Below, piece after piece: positions 1-7,319 of a stretch of 17,172 nt of DNA. Position 1 is the stretch's first letter. Each line of letters opens with the position of its first letter. The position numbers and the translations under genes were made by a program. The DNA is from CAYYJM01 sp964471755 (GTDB lineage: Bacteria > Planctomycetota > Planctomycetia > Gemmatales > Gemmataceae): positions 1-17,172 of the forward strand of contig CAYYJM010000127.1 in the NCBI GenBank assembly GCA_964471755.1, given 5' to 3'. The notes under the pieces are model-generated. The model was not told the origin of the DNA. It saw nothing but the letters and a program-made list of their open reading frames with translations, and ran no database searches.

Positions 1-1
1 G

Positions 2-2839
2 GAGGGCTGGGACCGCTGGCACGCGGTCAAGCGCCCGCCCAACGGCATGGGCCTCTACTACTACGACGCCGAAATCGGTCCCGAGATGGTCTATCGCGAC
101 CCGGAGATCTCGTGCTTCGAGCCGATCCCGGTCCGGCCCCGGCCGGAACCGCCAGCTCTGGCCAGCACCGTCGATTGGGACGGTCCGCAAGAAGGGACCT
201 TCCTGCTCACCGACGTCACCCGTGGCCTCGACCGCGTGGCGCCGGGCGAGATCCGGGCCTTGCGCATTGTCGCCGTGCCCCCCAAGACCCACCCGGTGAT
301 GAACTACCCGAACCTGGGGCTCACGTCGGACGACCCCGGCAAATGCGTTCTCGGCACCGTCCCGGTGGAACGCGATGGCTCGGCCTTCTTCCGCGTTCCG
401 TCGGGCGTCATGGTCTTCTTCCAGGCCCTGCTACTGGCTGGCTACGCCTACGCTCACGGCCTGGCTCTGCTGCGAAGTCTCGGTCAGCAGGTATTGATCC
501 ACGCCATCGTTCTGCTGTTGCCGCTGGCTCCGCTGTTTCTGCTCCGGTTCGATGTCGGCACCATCGCCGATCAGGTCTGGGCTCCCAGCCAGACGAATCC
601 GGTGCCCTGGCTGCTGACGACTCTGTTTCTGGTCGCCGGCCTACCCTTCTTCGTCGTCTCGACCACGGCTCCGCTGTTGCAGACGTGGTTCGCCGGCACG
701 ACGCATCGAGACGCGAAAGATCCGTACTTTCTCTACGGAGCCAGCAACGCCGGCAGCATGGGAGCGTTGCTGCTCTACCCTGCCCTGGTCGAGCCGCAAC
801 TCTGGCTGAAGACGCAGGCCCTGTGGTGGGCCTTCGGCTACGCCGGCATGGCCCTGCTCATTCTCGTCTGTGCCTGGCTGGCGATCCGCTCACGCTCTCC
901 GAAGGAGGCTCCGGCGACGGAAACCCCGGCCAATCCGGACGAGGAAGGACGAATTCCGACCTGGTTCGACCGTATCCGCTGGGTGCTGCTGGCCTTCGTC
1001 CCGTCGAGCGTGATGATCGGCTGCACGACGCATCTGACGACCGACATCGCCGCCGTGCCGCTGCTCTGGATTCTGCCGCTGACGGTCTACCTGGCCAGCT
1101 TCATCTTCGTCTTTAGCCGCTTGCCTCTGTGGTTGAGCCTGAGCGTCTTTCTTCTGCTGCCGGTGGTCCTGGCCGGCTGGCTGGTCAGCACCAGTGTCGT
1201 CGTCGTCCCTTCCGAGACGAACGAGTTCGATCTGTTCAAGGGCAGCCTGGCCCACGTCTACTACTACACGCAGGGAGTGCTGAACACCTCGTTCAGCTAC
1301 TTCAATCTACGTCATCTGCTGACGTTCGCCCTGGTCGGCATCCTGGTCGGCGGCTGCTTCCGGTCGCCGCAATCGATCCACATTCTGATGGTCGTGCTGG
1401 CTCCGATGGCCGGGCTGGCCATCGCCTTCGAGGCGGAGCTGGAGCGGTTCTTTCAGCTTCAGGAATTCGAGCGGATCCTGCTGCACGTCGCGGTCCTGTT
1501 CGTGGTGGCAATGGTCTGTCACGGAGAGCTGGCCCGGACGCGACCGCAGGCCCGCTACCTGACCGAGTTCTTTCTGCTCATGTCGCTGGGTGGCGTGCTG
1601 GGCGGCATGTTCAACGCCCTGCTGGCTCCGGTCGTCTTCGATCGCATCGTCGAGTATCCGCTGATGGTTGCGGCGATGCTGTTGCTGCTGCCCTGGCCGG
1701 GCGAGAGCAAGGAGCGTGGCTGGGCTCAGGCCGATTCCTGGGTCGTGGCCGGCTTCGGCGTACTGGTGGGTGTCTTGCTGACCGCCCTGTTCCTGGCTCG
1801 CGTCTACGTCCAGGCTCATGAGGCCCGAACCTGGGTGGAGAAGAATCTCTCCGCTCGCTGGCAGCCGCTGGGCCGCTTCCTGGCCAATCAACTGGACCAT
1901 CAGGAGAGGCGAGCCACTCAGGACACGGGCTACTGGGTCGCCATCGAGACGAACATCCTCAAGCGCGAGCGGAACTTCTTCGGCACCTTCACGATCCTGG
2001 CCGAGAAGTGGACGAACCGGGACGGGATCACCTTCACCTACCACAAGATGCTGCACGGCACCACGACGCACGGCGTGCAGTGCCTCAACGTCCGTGAGCC
2101 AGACGGCACTCTGCACACGGATTCCCGCGACGAGGCGCTGTCGTACTTCCACGAAACCGGGCCGATTGGCGACATCTTCCAGGGCCGCTCTGCGTCCGAT
2201 CGGCCGGTCAGGATCGGCATCATCGGCGTCGGCACGGGCACCCTGGGCGCTTACGCCCGGCCCGGCTGGGAGATGACGTTGTACGACATCGATCCGGTCG
2301 TCAAGGAAGTGGCCCTGGACCCGGAGTACTTCACCTTCCTGCGCGATGCCGAGAAGCGCGGCGTCAAGGTGGACATCGTCCTGGGCGACGGCCGGCAGGA
2401 GATCAAGAAGGCTCCCGATCACGGCTACGACATCATCGTCATCGATGCGTTCACCTCGGACGCCATTCCGCTCCATCTGCTGACGCACGAGGCCGTGGAC
2501 CTCTACCGGAGCAAGCTCGCGCCGGGAGGCATCCTGATCTTCAACATCGCCAACCGCTGGTTGGATCTGGAACCGATCCTGGGCAATCTGTGCCAGAAGG
2601 CCGGCCTGGTCGGGATCGTCAGTCATGGCGACGCGGACGAGAACTGGGAGATCTACAGCTGTAACTGGGTTGTCATCGGTGAGCGTGAGGAGGATCTCGG
2701 GCTTCTGCCGTTCCAGCTCGATCTGCTTGTGGACGACTCGACCCGGAATCGGTGGGCACCCCTGCAAACACGGTCGTCGCTGGGCGTCTGGACGGACGAC
2801 TACGCCAACCTGCTGAGCGTCTTCCGCTGGGGGTCCTGA
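2..2839 (+). CDS. Apparent chimera: HzsA-related C-region joined to membrane spermidine-synthase-like protein (5' partial)
   Basis: The frame is open from the left edge, so the ATG at 47 is probably internal. Up to about nt 412 the protein resembles HzsA-related planctomycete proteins, with YRDPEISCFEPIPVRPRPEP and then FRVPSG. From nt 410 it is a polytopic membrane protein: about a dozen hydrophobic segments lie between nt 410 and 1830, including LLLAGYAYAHG and SNAGSMGALLLYP. A spermidine-synthase-type Rossmann domain follows, with GVGTG starting at nt 2225, YDIDP at 2282, and then a GDG and a DAFTSDAIPLHLLT segment. The SAM/dcSAM-binding fold is kept, but true polyamine synthesis is unproven for this membrane family. 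The usual first helix and the L-L-G-G-x-P-A-V-W-N-T stretch of the second family are missing. So is the C-terminal C-x-x-C-H region of the first. The join falls at MVFFQAL, a peptide I recall from both families. It is either a deletion fusion or an assembly error. The stop at 2837-2839 faces the convergent dehydrogenase gene. Confidence 0.85.
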   Translation, partial: EGWDRWHAVKRPPNGMGLYYYDAEIGPEMVYRDPEISCFEPIPVRPRPEPPALASTVDWDGPQEGTFLLTDVTRGLDRVAPGEIRALRIVAVPPKTHPVMNYPNLGLTSDDPGKCVLGTVPVERDGSAFFRVPSGVMVFFQALLLAGYAYAHGLALLRSLGQQVLIHAIVLLLPLAPLFLLRFDVGTIADQVWAPSQTNPVPWLLTTLFLVAGLPFFVVSTTAPLLQTWFAGTTHRDAKDPYFLYGASNAGSMGALLLYPALVEPQLWLKTQALWWAFGYAGMALLILVCAWLAIRSRSPKEAPATETPANPDEEGRIPTWFDRIRWVLLAFVPSSVMIGCTTHLTTDIAAVPLLWILPLTVYLASFIFVFSRLPLWLSLSVFLLLPVVLAGWLVSTSVVVVPSETNEFDLFKGSLAHVYYYTQGVLNTSFSYFNLRHLLTFALVGILVGGCFRSPQSIHILMVVLAPMAGLAIAFEAELERFFQLQEFERILLHVAVLFVVAMVCHGELARTRPQARYLTEFFLLMSLGGVLGGMFNALLAPVVFDRIVEYPLMVAAMLLLLPWPGESKERGWAQADSWVVAGFGVLVGVLLTALFLARVYVQAHEARTWVEKNLSARWQPLGRFLANQLDHQERRATQDTGYWVAIETNILKRERNFFGTFTILAEKWTNRDGITFTYHKMLHGTTTHGVQCLNVREPDGTLHTDSRDEALSYFHETGPIGDIFQGRSASDRPVRIGIIGVGTGTLGAYARPGWEMTLYDIDPVVKEVALDPEYFTFLRDAEKRGVKVDIVLGDGRQEIKKAPDHGYDIIVIDAFTSDAIPLHLLTHEAVDLYRSKLAPGGILIFNIANRWLDLEPILGNLCQKAGLVGIVSHGDADENWEIYSCNWVVIGEREEDLGLLPFQLDLLVDDSTRNRWAPLQTRSSLGVWTDDYANLLSVFRWGS

Positions 2840-2864
2840 GGCCGTAGCCCGGGCATGGACCTGT

Positions 2865-3860
2865 TCAGAACCACAGAGCCTTGTTGACGACGTTTCGCAG
2901 CGGTTCGCCCCGGACGAATCGGCCGACATTGTCGATCAGCAGGGCCAGGTGCCGCTCCGCGATGCGCGGCGAGTAGCCGGCGACGTGCGGAGTGAGCAGG
3001 ACGTTGTCGCGCTTCCACAACGGATGCTCTGGCGGCAGTGGCTCCTTCTCGAACACATCCAGGGCAGCCCCGGCCAACTCGCCGGCGTCGAGGGCGGCGA
3101 CCAGGTCGGCCAGATCGACGATCGCGCCGCGTCCGACGTTGACCAGGTACGCGGTCGGCTTCATCTGCCGAAACTGCTCACGGCGAAACAATCGCTCCGT
3201 CGCCGGAGTGTGCGGAGCCGCGATGACCACGAAGTCGCTGGCGGCCAGCAGATCCGGCAGAGAAGCCACCCTCCGAACGTTCGCCGGGGCCTCCGTCAGA
3301 GCCGGGTCGAGGGCCAGAGTTTCCATGCCGAAGGCGAGGCCGATCCGGGCCACCTCGCGGCCGATGCCACCCAGGCCGACGATGCCCAGGGTCGAGCCGC
3401 CGAGATGGCCGTGCCGCCGATCGATCGGATTGACCACGCCCGGACCCGCGGCAAAATCGATCCGGGCGACCTCGCCGCCGACCGGCTCCCACTTCGCGAC
3501 CGCCTGGTTCCGGACGTAGTGGTGCAGGTTGCGCGTGAAACAGAGAAGATAGCCGAAGACCTGCTCGGCGATCACATCGGAGAAGAGGCCGCGCATGTTC
3601 GTCAGCGTACACGGATGGGCGACCAGGTCGGCGAAGACGTAATGTTCCAGGCTGGCAGTGAACGACTGCACCCAGCGCAGATTCCGGGCGGCTGCCAGCA
3701 GCGGCGGCGTGATCTTGCCGAGGAATGCGTCCGTCTCGGCCATCTCGGCCAGGGCCGCGTTCGCGTCCGTGGCATTGACGATCACGGCAGGACCGGCCAC
3801 GGTACGCAGACGGTCCAGCCGGGCCGGATCGACCGGCGGATGGATGACGATCTTCACCAC
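2865..3860 (-). CDS. D-2-hydroxyacid dehydrogenase (NAD-binding)
   Basis: This is a 331-residue member of the D-isomer-specific 2-hydroxyacid dehydrogenase family, soluble and of usual length. It should interconvert a 2-keto acid and a D-2-hydroxyacid with NAD(P)H. The exact substrate (glyoxylate, hydroxypyruvate, phosphoglycerate or other) cannot be told. The nucleotide-binding loop GLGGIG lies at residues 162-167. The catalytic triad appears intact: Arg244 in NVGRGAIVD, Glu273 in FEKEPLPPEHP and His292 in LTPHVAGYS. The start is GTG: two GTG codons stand in tandem at 3860 and 3857, preceded by AAGGAG. Either could be used, changing only one residue. The gene begins 21 nt after the lactonase stop on the same strand, so the two are probably co-transcribed. 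It converges with the first gene at a 25-nt gap, where I see no terminator. Confidence 0.93.
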   Translation of the reverse strand: MVKIVIHPPVDPARLDRLRTVAGPAVIVNATDANAALAEMAETDAFLGKITPPLLAAARNLRWVQSFTASLEHYVFADLVAHPCTLTNMRGLFSDVIAEQVFGYLLCFTRNLHHYVRNQAVAKWEPVGGEVARIDFAAGPGVVNPIDRRHGHLGGSTLGIVGLGGIGREVARIGLAFGMETLALDPALTEAPANVRRVASLPDLLAASDFVVIAAPHTPATERLFRREQFRQMKPTAYLVNVGRGAIVDLADLVAALDAGELAGAALDVFEKEPLPPEHPLWKRDNVLLTPHVAGYSPRIAERHLALLIDNVGRFVRGEPLRNVVNKALWF

Positions 3861-3865
3861 CGCTT

Positions 3866-3871
3866 CTCCTT
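3866..3871 (-). promoter_or_regulatory. Ribosome binding site deciding a GTG start
   Basis: AAGGAG lies 5 nt before the GTG at 3860 and 8 nt before the GTG at 3857. No in-frame ATG stands nearby, so this site supports a GTG start for the dehydrogenase. The 8-nt spacing slightly favours the second GTG. Confidence 0.7.
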
Positions 3872-3881
3872 CGCGTCGAGG

Positions 3882-4946
3882 TCACTCGCCCAGTCGGACG
3901 GCCAGCACCCACGTCAGGCTCTTGCCCACGTCGAGCGTGTGTCGGCGTGTCAGCTGGCCGTCACCGCCGATCGCGAAGACGGCCAGCTTGCCGTTGCCCT
4001 CGCCGGCTCCGAAGAGCCAGTGGCCCGACGGATCGATCTCGAACGAGCGCGGCGTCTTCTCCGTCGGCGTCTGTCCCAGGGCGGTCAGTCGGCCCGTCTC
4101 GCCGTCGATGGCGAAGCCGGCCAGGCTCTCGTGACCCCGGTTCGACACCCAGACGAACTTGCCGCTGGGATGCACCTTGACCTCGGCCGTCGTGTTCGGT
4201 CGCTTGAAGTCGGCCGGCAGCGTCGAGAGTGTCTGCGTCGGCGTCAAGCCCTTGCCCGGCTCGAACGCGTAGGCCGTGATGCTGCTGCCGGTTTCGTCCG
4301 ACGTGAACGCCAACGGCCGCGTCGGGTGGAAGGCCAGGTGACGCGGACCAGCCTCCGCCGTGCCGCCCTTCGCCTGGCCGGCAGCGGTGAGCTTGCCGGT
4401 CGTCGGGTCGAGCTTGAACTGGAAGACGGCATTCGGCGTGACGTGCGGCACAAAGACCAGCTGGTTGTCGCGGTCGATGGCGACATTGTGAGCCGTCTTC
4501 GCCGTCGCGATGGTCTGGATGGCCGGCGTCTTCAACTTGCCGTCCGGCTCGATGGCGTGGACGACGACCTTCCCCGCAGCGTACGAGGCGGTCACGAGCC
4601 AGCGCCCGGTGTTGTCGGTCTTGACGAAGGTGGCGTTCTCGCCTCGGGGCAGCGACACGGCGTTCAGCGGCGTCAGTTTGCCGGTCGCGGGATCGACCTG
4701 AAAGCTGGCCAGTTTGCTCGTCGATCGCAGGGAGGCGAACAGGTACTTCTGCTTCGGATCGAGGGTGAGCGAACCGGGCGTGCCATCGACGGCGACGGCC
4801 TCCACGGCGGTCAGCTTGCCATCCTGTGGATCGAGGCGGTAGACCTGGATCTTCTGTTCGGGAGCCATCGAGACGTAGACGAACGTGCCAGCGTGCAGGG
4901 GCATGGTCGAACCCAGAACGAGGAACGCGAGCAGGAACCAGCGCAT
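3882..4946 (-). CDS. Exported lactonase-family beta-propeller (6-phosphogluconolactonase-like)
   Basis: The product is a 354-residue protein of the Lactonase (YbhE/Pgl-type) seven-bladed beta-propeller family. Blade-like repeats run through the whole chain, for example YRLDPQDGKLTAV, FQVDPATGKLTPL, FKLDPTTGKLTAA and FAIDGETGRLTAL. The family hydrolyses sugar lactones, but many exported planctomycete members have no assigned substrate. The N-terminus MRWFLLAFLVLGSTMPLHA reads as a signal peptide cleaved after Ala19, so the protein is predicted to act outside the cytoplasm and is unlikely to be the pentose-phosphate enzyme. I chose the ATG at 4946 because GGAG sits 6 nt upstream; an in-frame ATG at 4958 adds four residues and has no good ribosome site. 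The open frame reaches 5339, but it would have to cross the upstream gene and its terminator. The dehydrogenase follows 21 nt downstream. Confidence 0.9.
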   Translation of the reverse strand: MRWFLLAFLVLGSTMPLHAGTFVYVSMAPEQKIQVYRLDPQDGKLTAVEAVAVDGTPGSLTLDPKQKYLFASLRSTSKLASFQVDPATGKLTPLNAVSLPRGENATFVKTDNTGRWLVTASYAAGKVVVHAIEPDGKLKTPAIQTIATAKTAHNVAIDRDNQLVFVPHVTPNAVFQFKLDPTTGKLTAAGQAKGGTAEAGPRHLAFHPTRPLAFTSDETGSSITAYAFEPGKGLTPTQTLSTLPADFKRPNTTAEVKVHPSGKFVWVSNRGHESLAGFAIDGETGRLTALGQTPTEKTPRSFEIDPSGHWLFGAGEGNGKLAVFAIGGDGQLTRRHTLDVGKSLTWVLAVRLGE

Positions 4947-4952
4947 GGCGAA

Positions 4953-4956
4953 CTCC
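4953..4956 (-). promoter_or_regulatory. Ribosome binding site supporting the lactonase start at 4946
   Basis: GGAG ends 6 nt before the ATG at 4946. The site overlaps the alternative ATG at 4958, which itself has only C-rich sequence upstream. This favours the shorter protein, whose signal peptide starts directly with MRWFLL. Confidence 0.5.
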
Positions 4957-4963
4957 ATGAGAG

Positions 4964-5000
4964 CGGAACCGGATGGATGCAGGGAGGGTAACCGGTTCCG
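4964..5000. repeat. 9-bp perfect inverted repeat in the lactonase leader
   Basis: CGGAACCGG at 4964-4972 is the exact reverse complement of CCGGTTCCG at 4992-5000, with a 19-nt spacer. It lies between the terminator of the upstream gene and the lactonase start, ending 18 nt before the ATG at 4946. It could be an operator for a dimeric repressor or a hairpin in the 5' untranslated region. No promoter hexamers are obvious around it, so its role is unknown. Confidence 0.45.
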
Positions 5001-5018
5001 GGTCGGATGTCGAACGCC

Positions 5019-5060
5019 AAAAACAAAACCGCCGGCGTGAGCAGGGCTCGTCGCCAGCGG
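5019..5060 (-). terminator. Rho-independent terminator after the Cys-rich gene
   Basis: On the minus strand a 9-bp stem (CCGCTGGCG with CGCCGGCGG, one G-T wobble) encloses a loop that can itself fold through GAGC/GCTC. It is followed directly by TTTTGTTTTT. It begins 17 nt after the stop of the gene ending at 5077. This is a textbook intrinsic terminator. It implies that the downstream lactonase and dehydrogenase genes need their own promoter in the remaining ~70 bp. Confidence 0.88.
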
Positions 5061-5076
5061 TCGATGGTTCAGCGGA

Positions 5077-6195
5077 TCAGCGGCTATGACTGACCAGCAG
5101 GACACTACGCGGGGTGTTGCCCTGGACGTAGACCTTCTGGTTGAAGCGCGGTTTACCATCCAGGCCCGGCGTGTAGACGAGCCAGTTGCCCGAGGCGAGG
5201 TTGAGGTCGAAGCGACCATCATTCCCCGTCGTGGCTCCGACTTGTAAACGATCCTGGTCGGCGCTGACAAACAGCACCCGCGTGCCGTGCAGCGGCTGCT
5301 GCGCGGCACTGACGAGCTGACCACGAACGTTGACGCCATTCAGCGAGGCCGTCCGGTCCAGTCGAATCCGGGCCGACGGCATCGGCGTAACCGGGATGGC
5401 CGGAGCAGAAGGCGTCGGGTAGGGGGTGCCGAACTTCGGGTTGGAGTAGTTTCGTTCGTAGCTGGCACCGCCACCGCTGGGCATCAGCCGTTCCTCGCCG
5501 ACGCCCGGAATCCCGGAACCGCTGTTCATCGGCGGCATCGCTCCGCCGGGGATGCGCTGTTCGCCAACGCCTGGCGGCATGTCGCTGCTGATCCCTGGCC
5601 CCGGTCCCGGTCCCTGGCCGAATCCCTGTCCCAGTCCTTGCCCTGGCCCCGGACCGGCCCCGGGTCCCATCATCGCGCCCGGCGGCAGAGCCGGGATTGG
5701 CGCGCCGATCGTCGTGTTACAGCAGGTCGTTTCCGGAACGTAATAGTTCATCTGCTGGTACGTCGTGACCGGTTGCAGGCAGGAACGCTGCAGGTAGCTC
5801 GTCACCGGGCAGGTCTGCTGACGCAGTCGGAAGCTCGTGCAGGGTGTCGCCACCTGCTGGTAGCGGCAGGTGCAGGGATCGAACTTGCAACTCATGCGAT
5901 AGCTGGTCACCGGCTCGTAGAAGAAACTGGTCTTGAAGGTGGTGACCGGCTCCACGTAGAACGACCTTCGGTACGTTGTCACGGGCTGGTAGCAGGACCG
6001 CTGGATGTAGCGTGTCGTGCAGTTTTGCTGACCCGGTTGCGGGCCGTTCGAGGTGAAGGGGGAAGCGGCAATCGTCGATTGCTGACAGCTGTTGCAGCAG
6101 ACCTGAAACACATTGTTCCAGGCCGCCTGCGCCGGGCTGGCCCACACCAGCGCCAGCAGCGCGCAACCCCACAACGCGACCTTCGCGGGTCTCAT
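5077..6195 (-). CDS. Exported Cys-rich P-V-T-[TS]-[YF] repeat protein with Gly/Pro linker and C-terminal beta domain
   Basis: This 372-residue protein has no known function. Residues 1-24 form a signal peptide ending in AQA. Residues 25-165 contain 13 cysteines and a degenerate repeat of about 11-14 residues built on P-V-T-[TS]-[YF], as in YQPVTTYRRSFY, VEPVTTFKTSFF, YEPVTSYRMSC, CPVTSYLQRSC and LQPVTTYQQMNY. Similar Cys/Tyr-rich repeat proteins are, from memory, common in Gemmatales and related planctomycetes. Residues 168-201 are a Gly/Pro/Gln low-complexity linker. Residues ~206-241 hold two similar copies of P-G-V-G-E-[QE]-R. Residues ~288-369 look like a carboxypeptidase-regulatory or Cna-B-like beta sandwich. 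The layout suggests a secreted, disulphide-linked surface or wall protein, which is inference. TAAGGAG lies 8 nt before the ATG. The stop is followed by a strong terminator, and the leader upstream contains two hairpins. Confidence 0.88.
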   Translation of the reverse strand: MRPAKVALWGCALLALVWASPAQAAWNNVFQVCCNSCQQSTIAASPFTSNGPQPGQQNCTTRYIQRSCYQPVTTYRRSFYVEPVTTFKTSFFYEPVTSYRMSCKFDPCTCRYQQVATPCTSFRLRQQTCPVTSYLQRSCLQPVTTYQQMNYYVPETTCCNTTIGAPIPALPPGAMMGPGAGPGPGQGLGQGFGQGPGPGPGISSDMPPGVGEQRIPGGAMPPMNSGSGIPGVGEERLMPSGGGASYERNYSNPKFGTPYPTPSAPAIPVTPMPSARIRLDRTASLNGVNVRGQLVSAAQQPLHGTRVLFVSADQDRLQVGATTGNDGRFDLNLASGNWLVYTPGLDGKPRFNQKVYVQGNTPRSVLLVSHSR

Positions 6196-6203
6196 TGTGC
6201 GTA

Positions 6204-6210
6204 CTCCTTA
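6204..6210 (-). promoter_or_regulatory. Strong ribosome binding site of the Cys-rich gene
   Basis: TAAGGAG sits 8 nt before the ATG at 6195 and is the best Shine-Dalgarno match in the window. Together with the signal peptide right after this ATG it fixes the start and suggests efficient translation. Confidence 0.75.
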
Positions 6211-6255
6211 TCCCACGGACGGGATGTTCGGAAATGGACGGTATGGCCTCGCGCT

Positions 6256-6318
6256 CGCTCCGACACCGTGCCGGAGCGCCTGGAATGCCCTCGCTGACGT
6301 CCGGTTGTCCCCGGACGT
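6256..6318 (-). promoter_or_regulatory. Two hairpins in the leader of the Cys-rich gene
   Basis: The 286-bp gap 6196-6481 has no gene. It holds two perfect stem-loops: CGCTCCG (6256-6262) pairs with CGGAGCG (6272-6278), and ACGTCCGG (6297-6304) pairs with CCGGACGT (6311-6318) across a 6-nt loop. On the minus strand both would lie in the 5' untranslated region of the Cys-rich gene if transcription starts near the TACAAT at 6438-6443. Four T residues after the second hairpin on the plus strand resemble a terminator, but no plus-strand gene ends there. The role is unknown. Confidence 0.4.
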
Positions 6319-6481
6319 TTTCCGATCCATCTTTACCTTAATCGGAGCGATTGCGTCTGCAAAGCGGGTAGGGGGTGATCCTGACCGGAATTGTGGCCTG
6401 TGCGCGGTAAAGTCGTCCGGTTCGTTAAAATCGACAGATTGTAACGATCAAATCGATGGCGGAAGCCAGGGCGACAGGTGT

Positions 6482-7171
6482 TCAGTTGAGACTGAACTCG
6501 GGAGGGTAGACCCGTGAGTCCCGGCATTCCTGGAGGTCGGATTGGTCTTCGAGGTAGGCCAGAACCTGGCGAAGTCGTGACTCAACGTACGGCTGACCGA
6601 GCAGTTCCACTTGCGTCTCCAGCGGCATCGGCAGGACGAAACCCAGCACGTCACAGAGCGAGCCCGGCGACAGGTTCGCATCCAGCAGTTGCCGCACGGG
6701 CTCCTCGCCGTCGCAGTGGTTGCTTGCCCAGTCGAGCAAGCCCTGCTCCAACCGCCGGGTCAGTTCCGCCTGGCGGCACGGATCGCTGACCGGAATGTCC
6801 TCCAGCCAGCGCACCTGAGCCACCCGATAGAGGCGATCGTGTGGCATCTCTTCCAGGATGATGCCCCGCCGCAGACCGCGCAAGACGAGATTGTAGCGGC
6901 CATCGGCGAAACGCTCCTCGTTGCGGATCTCTCCGACGCAGACCGCCGAATAGATGGGCGGACGACGATCATAGTCCCGCTCCCAACCGGGCCGGAGAAC
7001 CGCCATCGCGAACTGACGATCAGCGGCCAGGCTGTCGGTCATCAGTTGCTGGTAGCGTGGCTCGAAGATGTGCAGCGGTTGGTGGACACCCGGAAACAGC
7101 ACCAGGTCCGGCAACGGAAAGAGCCGCACCTGTCCCTCGAGCTGTCTGGGTTGTTTCTGCCCCTGGTTCAT
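6482..7171 (-). CDS. LON peptidase substrate-binding-domain protein
   Basis: The product is a 229-residue cytoplasmic protein matching the N-terminal substrate-binding domain of Lon proteases, without an ATPase or a Ser-Lys protease domain. Diagnostic segments are RLFPLPDLVLFPGVHQPLHI at about residues 16-35, then FEPRYQQL at 36-43, and later VCVGEIRNEERFADGRYNL followed by LRGLRRG. Stand-alone proteins of this length are widespread. They are presumed to bind unfolded or specific proteins, but their job is not established. The ATG at 7171 is preceded by GAGGGA with 6-nt spacing. It is divergent from the GspF-like gene, sharing a 148-bp intergenic region. The next gene on the same strand starts 286 nt further on, so co-transcription is doubtful. 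Confidence 0.92.
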   Translation of the reverse strand: MNQGQKQPRQLEGQVRLFPLPDLVLFPGVHQPLHIFEPRYQQLMTDSLAADRQFAMAVLRPGWERDYDRRPPIYSAVCVGEIRNEERFADGRYNLVLRGLRRGIILEEMPHDRLYRVAQVRWLEDIPVSDPCRQAELTRRLEQGLLDWASNHCDGEEPVRQLLDANLSPGSLCDVLGFVLPMPLETQVELLGQPYVESRLRQVLAYLEDQSDLQECRDSRVYPPEFSLN

Positions 7172-7319
7172 CCCGGTTCCCTCGGGCGGATTGCCTCGGT
7201 CCGTCCAGCCGTCTCCCTATCCATAGACGAGCCAGTCCCGAGAAACAACCACCTGGGGGCCGTCTCATCAGGTCGTACAATCGCAGCAGGGCCGGGTAAG
7301 GCCGAGCGGAGAGCCGAGC

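Noticed and set aside
2840..2864. Bidirectional terminator between the convergent first and second genes
   Set aside because: The 25-nt gap has no convincing stem followed by a T-run on either strand; the same is true of 15674-15693.
1307..2929. 540-codon open frame on the minus strand
   Set aside because: It is the antisense shadow of the spermidine-synthase-like frame; its sequence is rich in Gln, Asp and Arg with no motif.
2949..4991. 680-codon open frame on the plus strand
   Set aside because: It is antisense to two well-supported genes (dehydrogenase and lactonase), has an Arg/Gln/Gly-rich composition typical of high-GC shadow frames, and shows no recognisable domain.
4947..5339. N-terminal extension of the lactonase to 5339
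   Set aside because: The extension would run through a Rho-independent terminator and the end of the upstream gene, and would bury a good signal peptide inside the protein.
5590..5680. Short tandem repeat or CRISPR-like array in GC-rich DNA
   Set aside because: The repetition encodes a Gly/Pro/Gln linker inside a real gene, with no regular repeat-spacer pattern.
6297..6321. Plus-strand terminator formed by the 8-bp hairpin and four T residues
   Set aside because: No plus-strand gene precedes it; it is better read as structure in the minus-strand leader.
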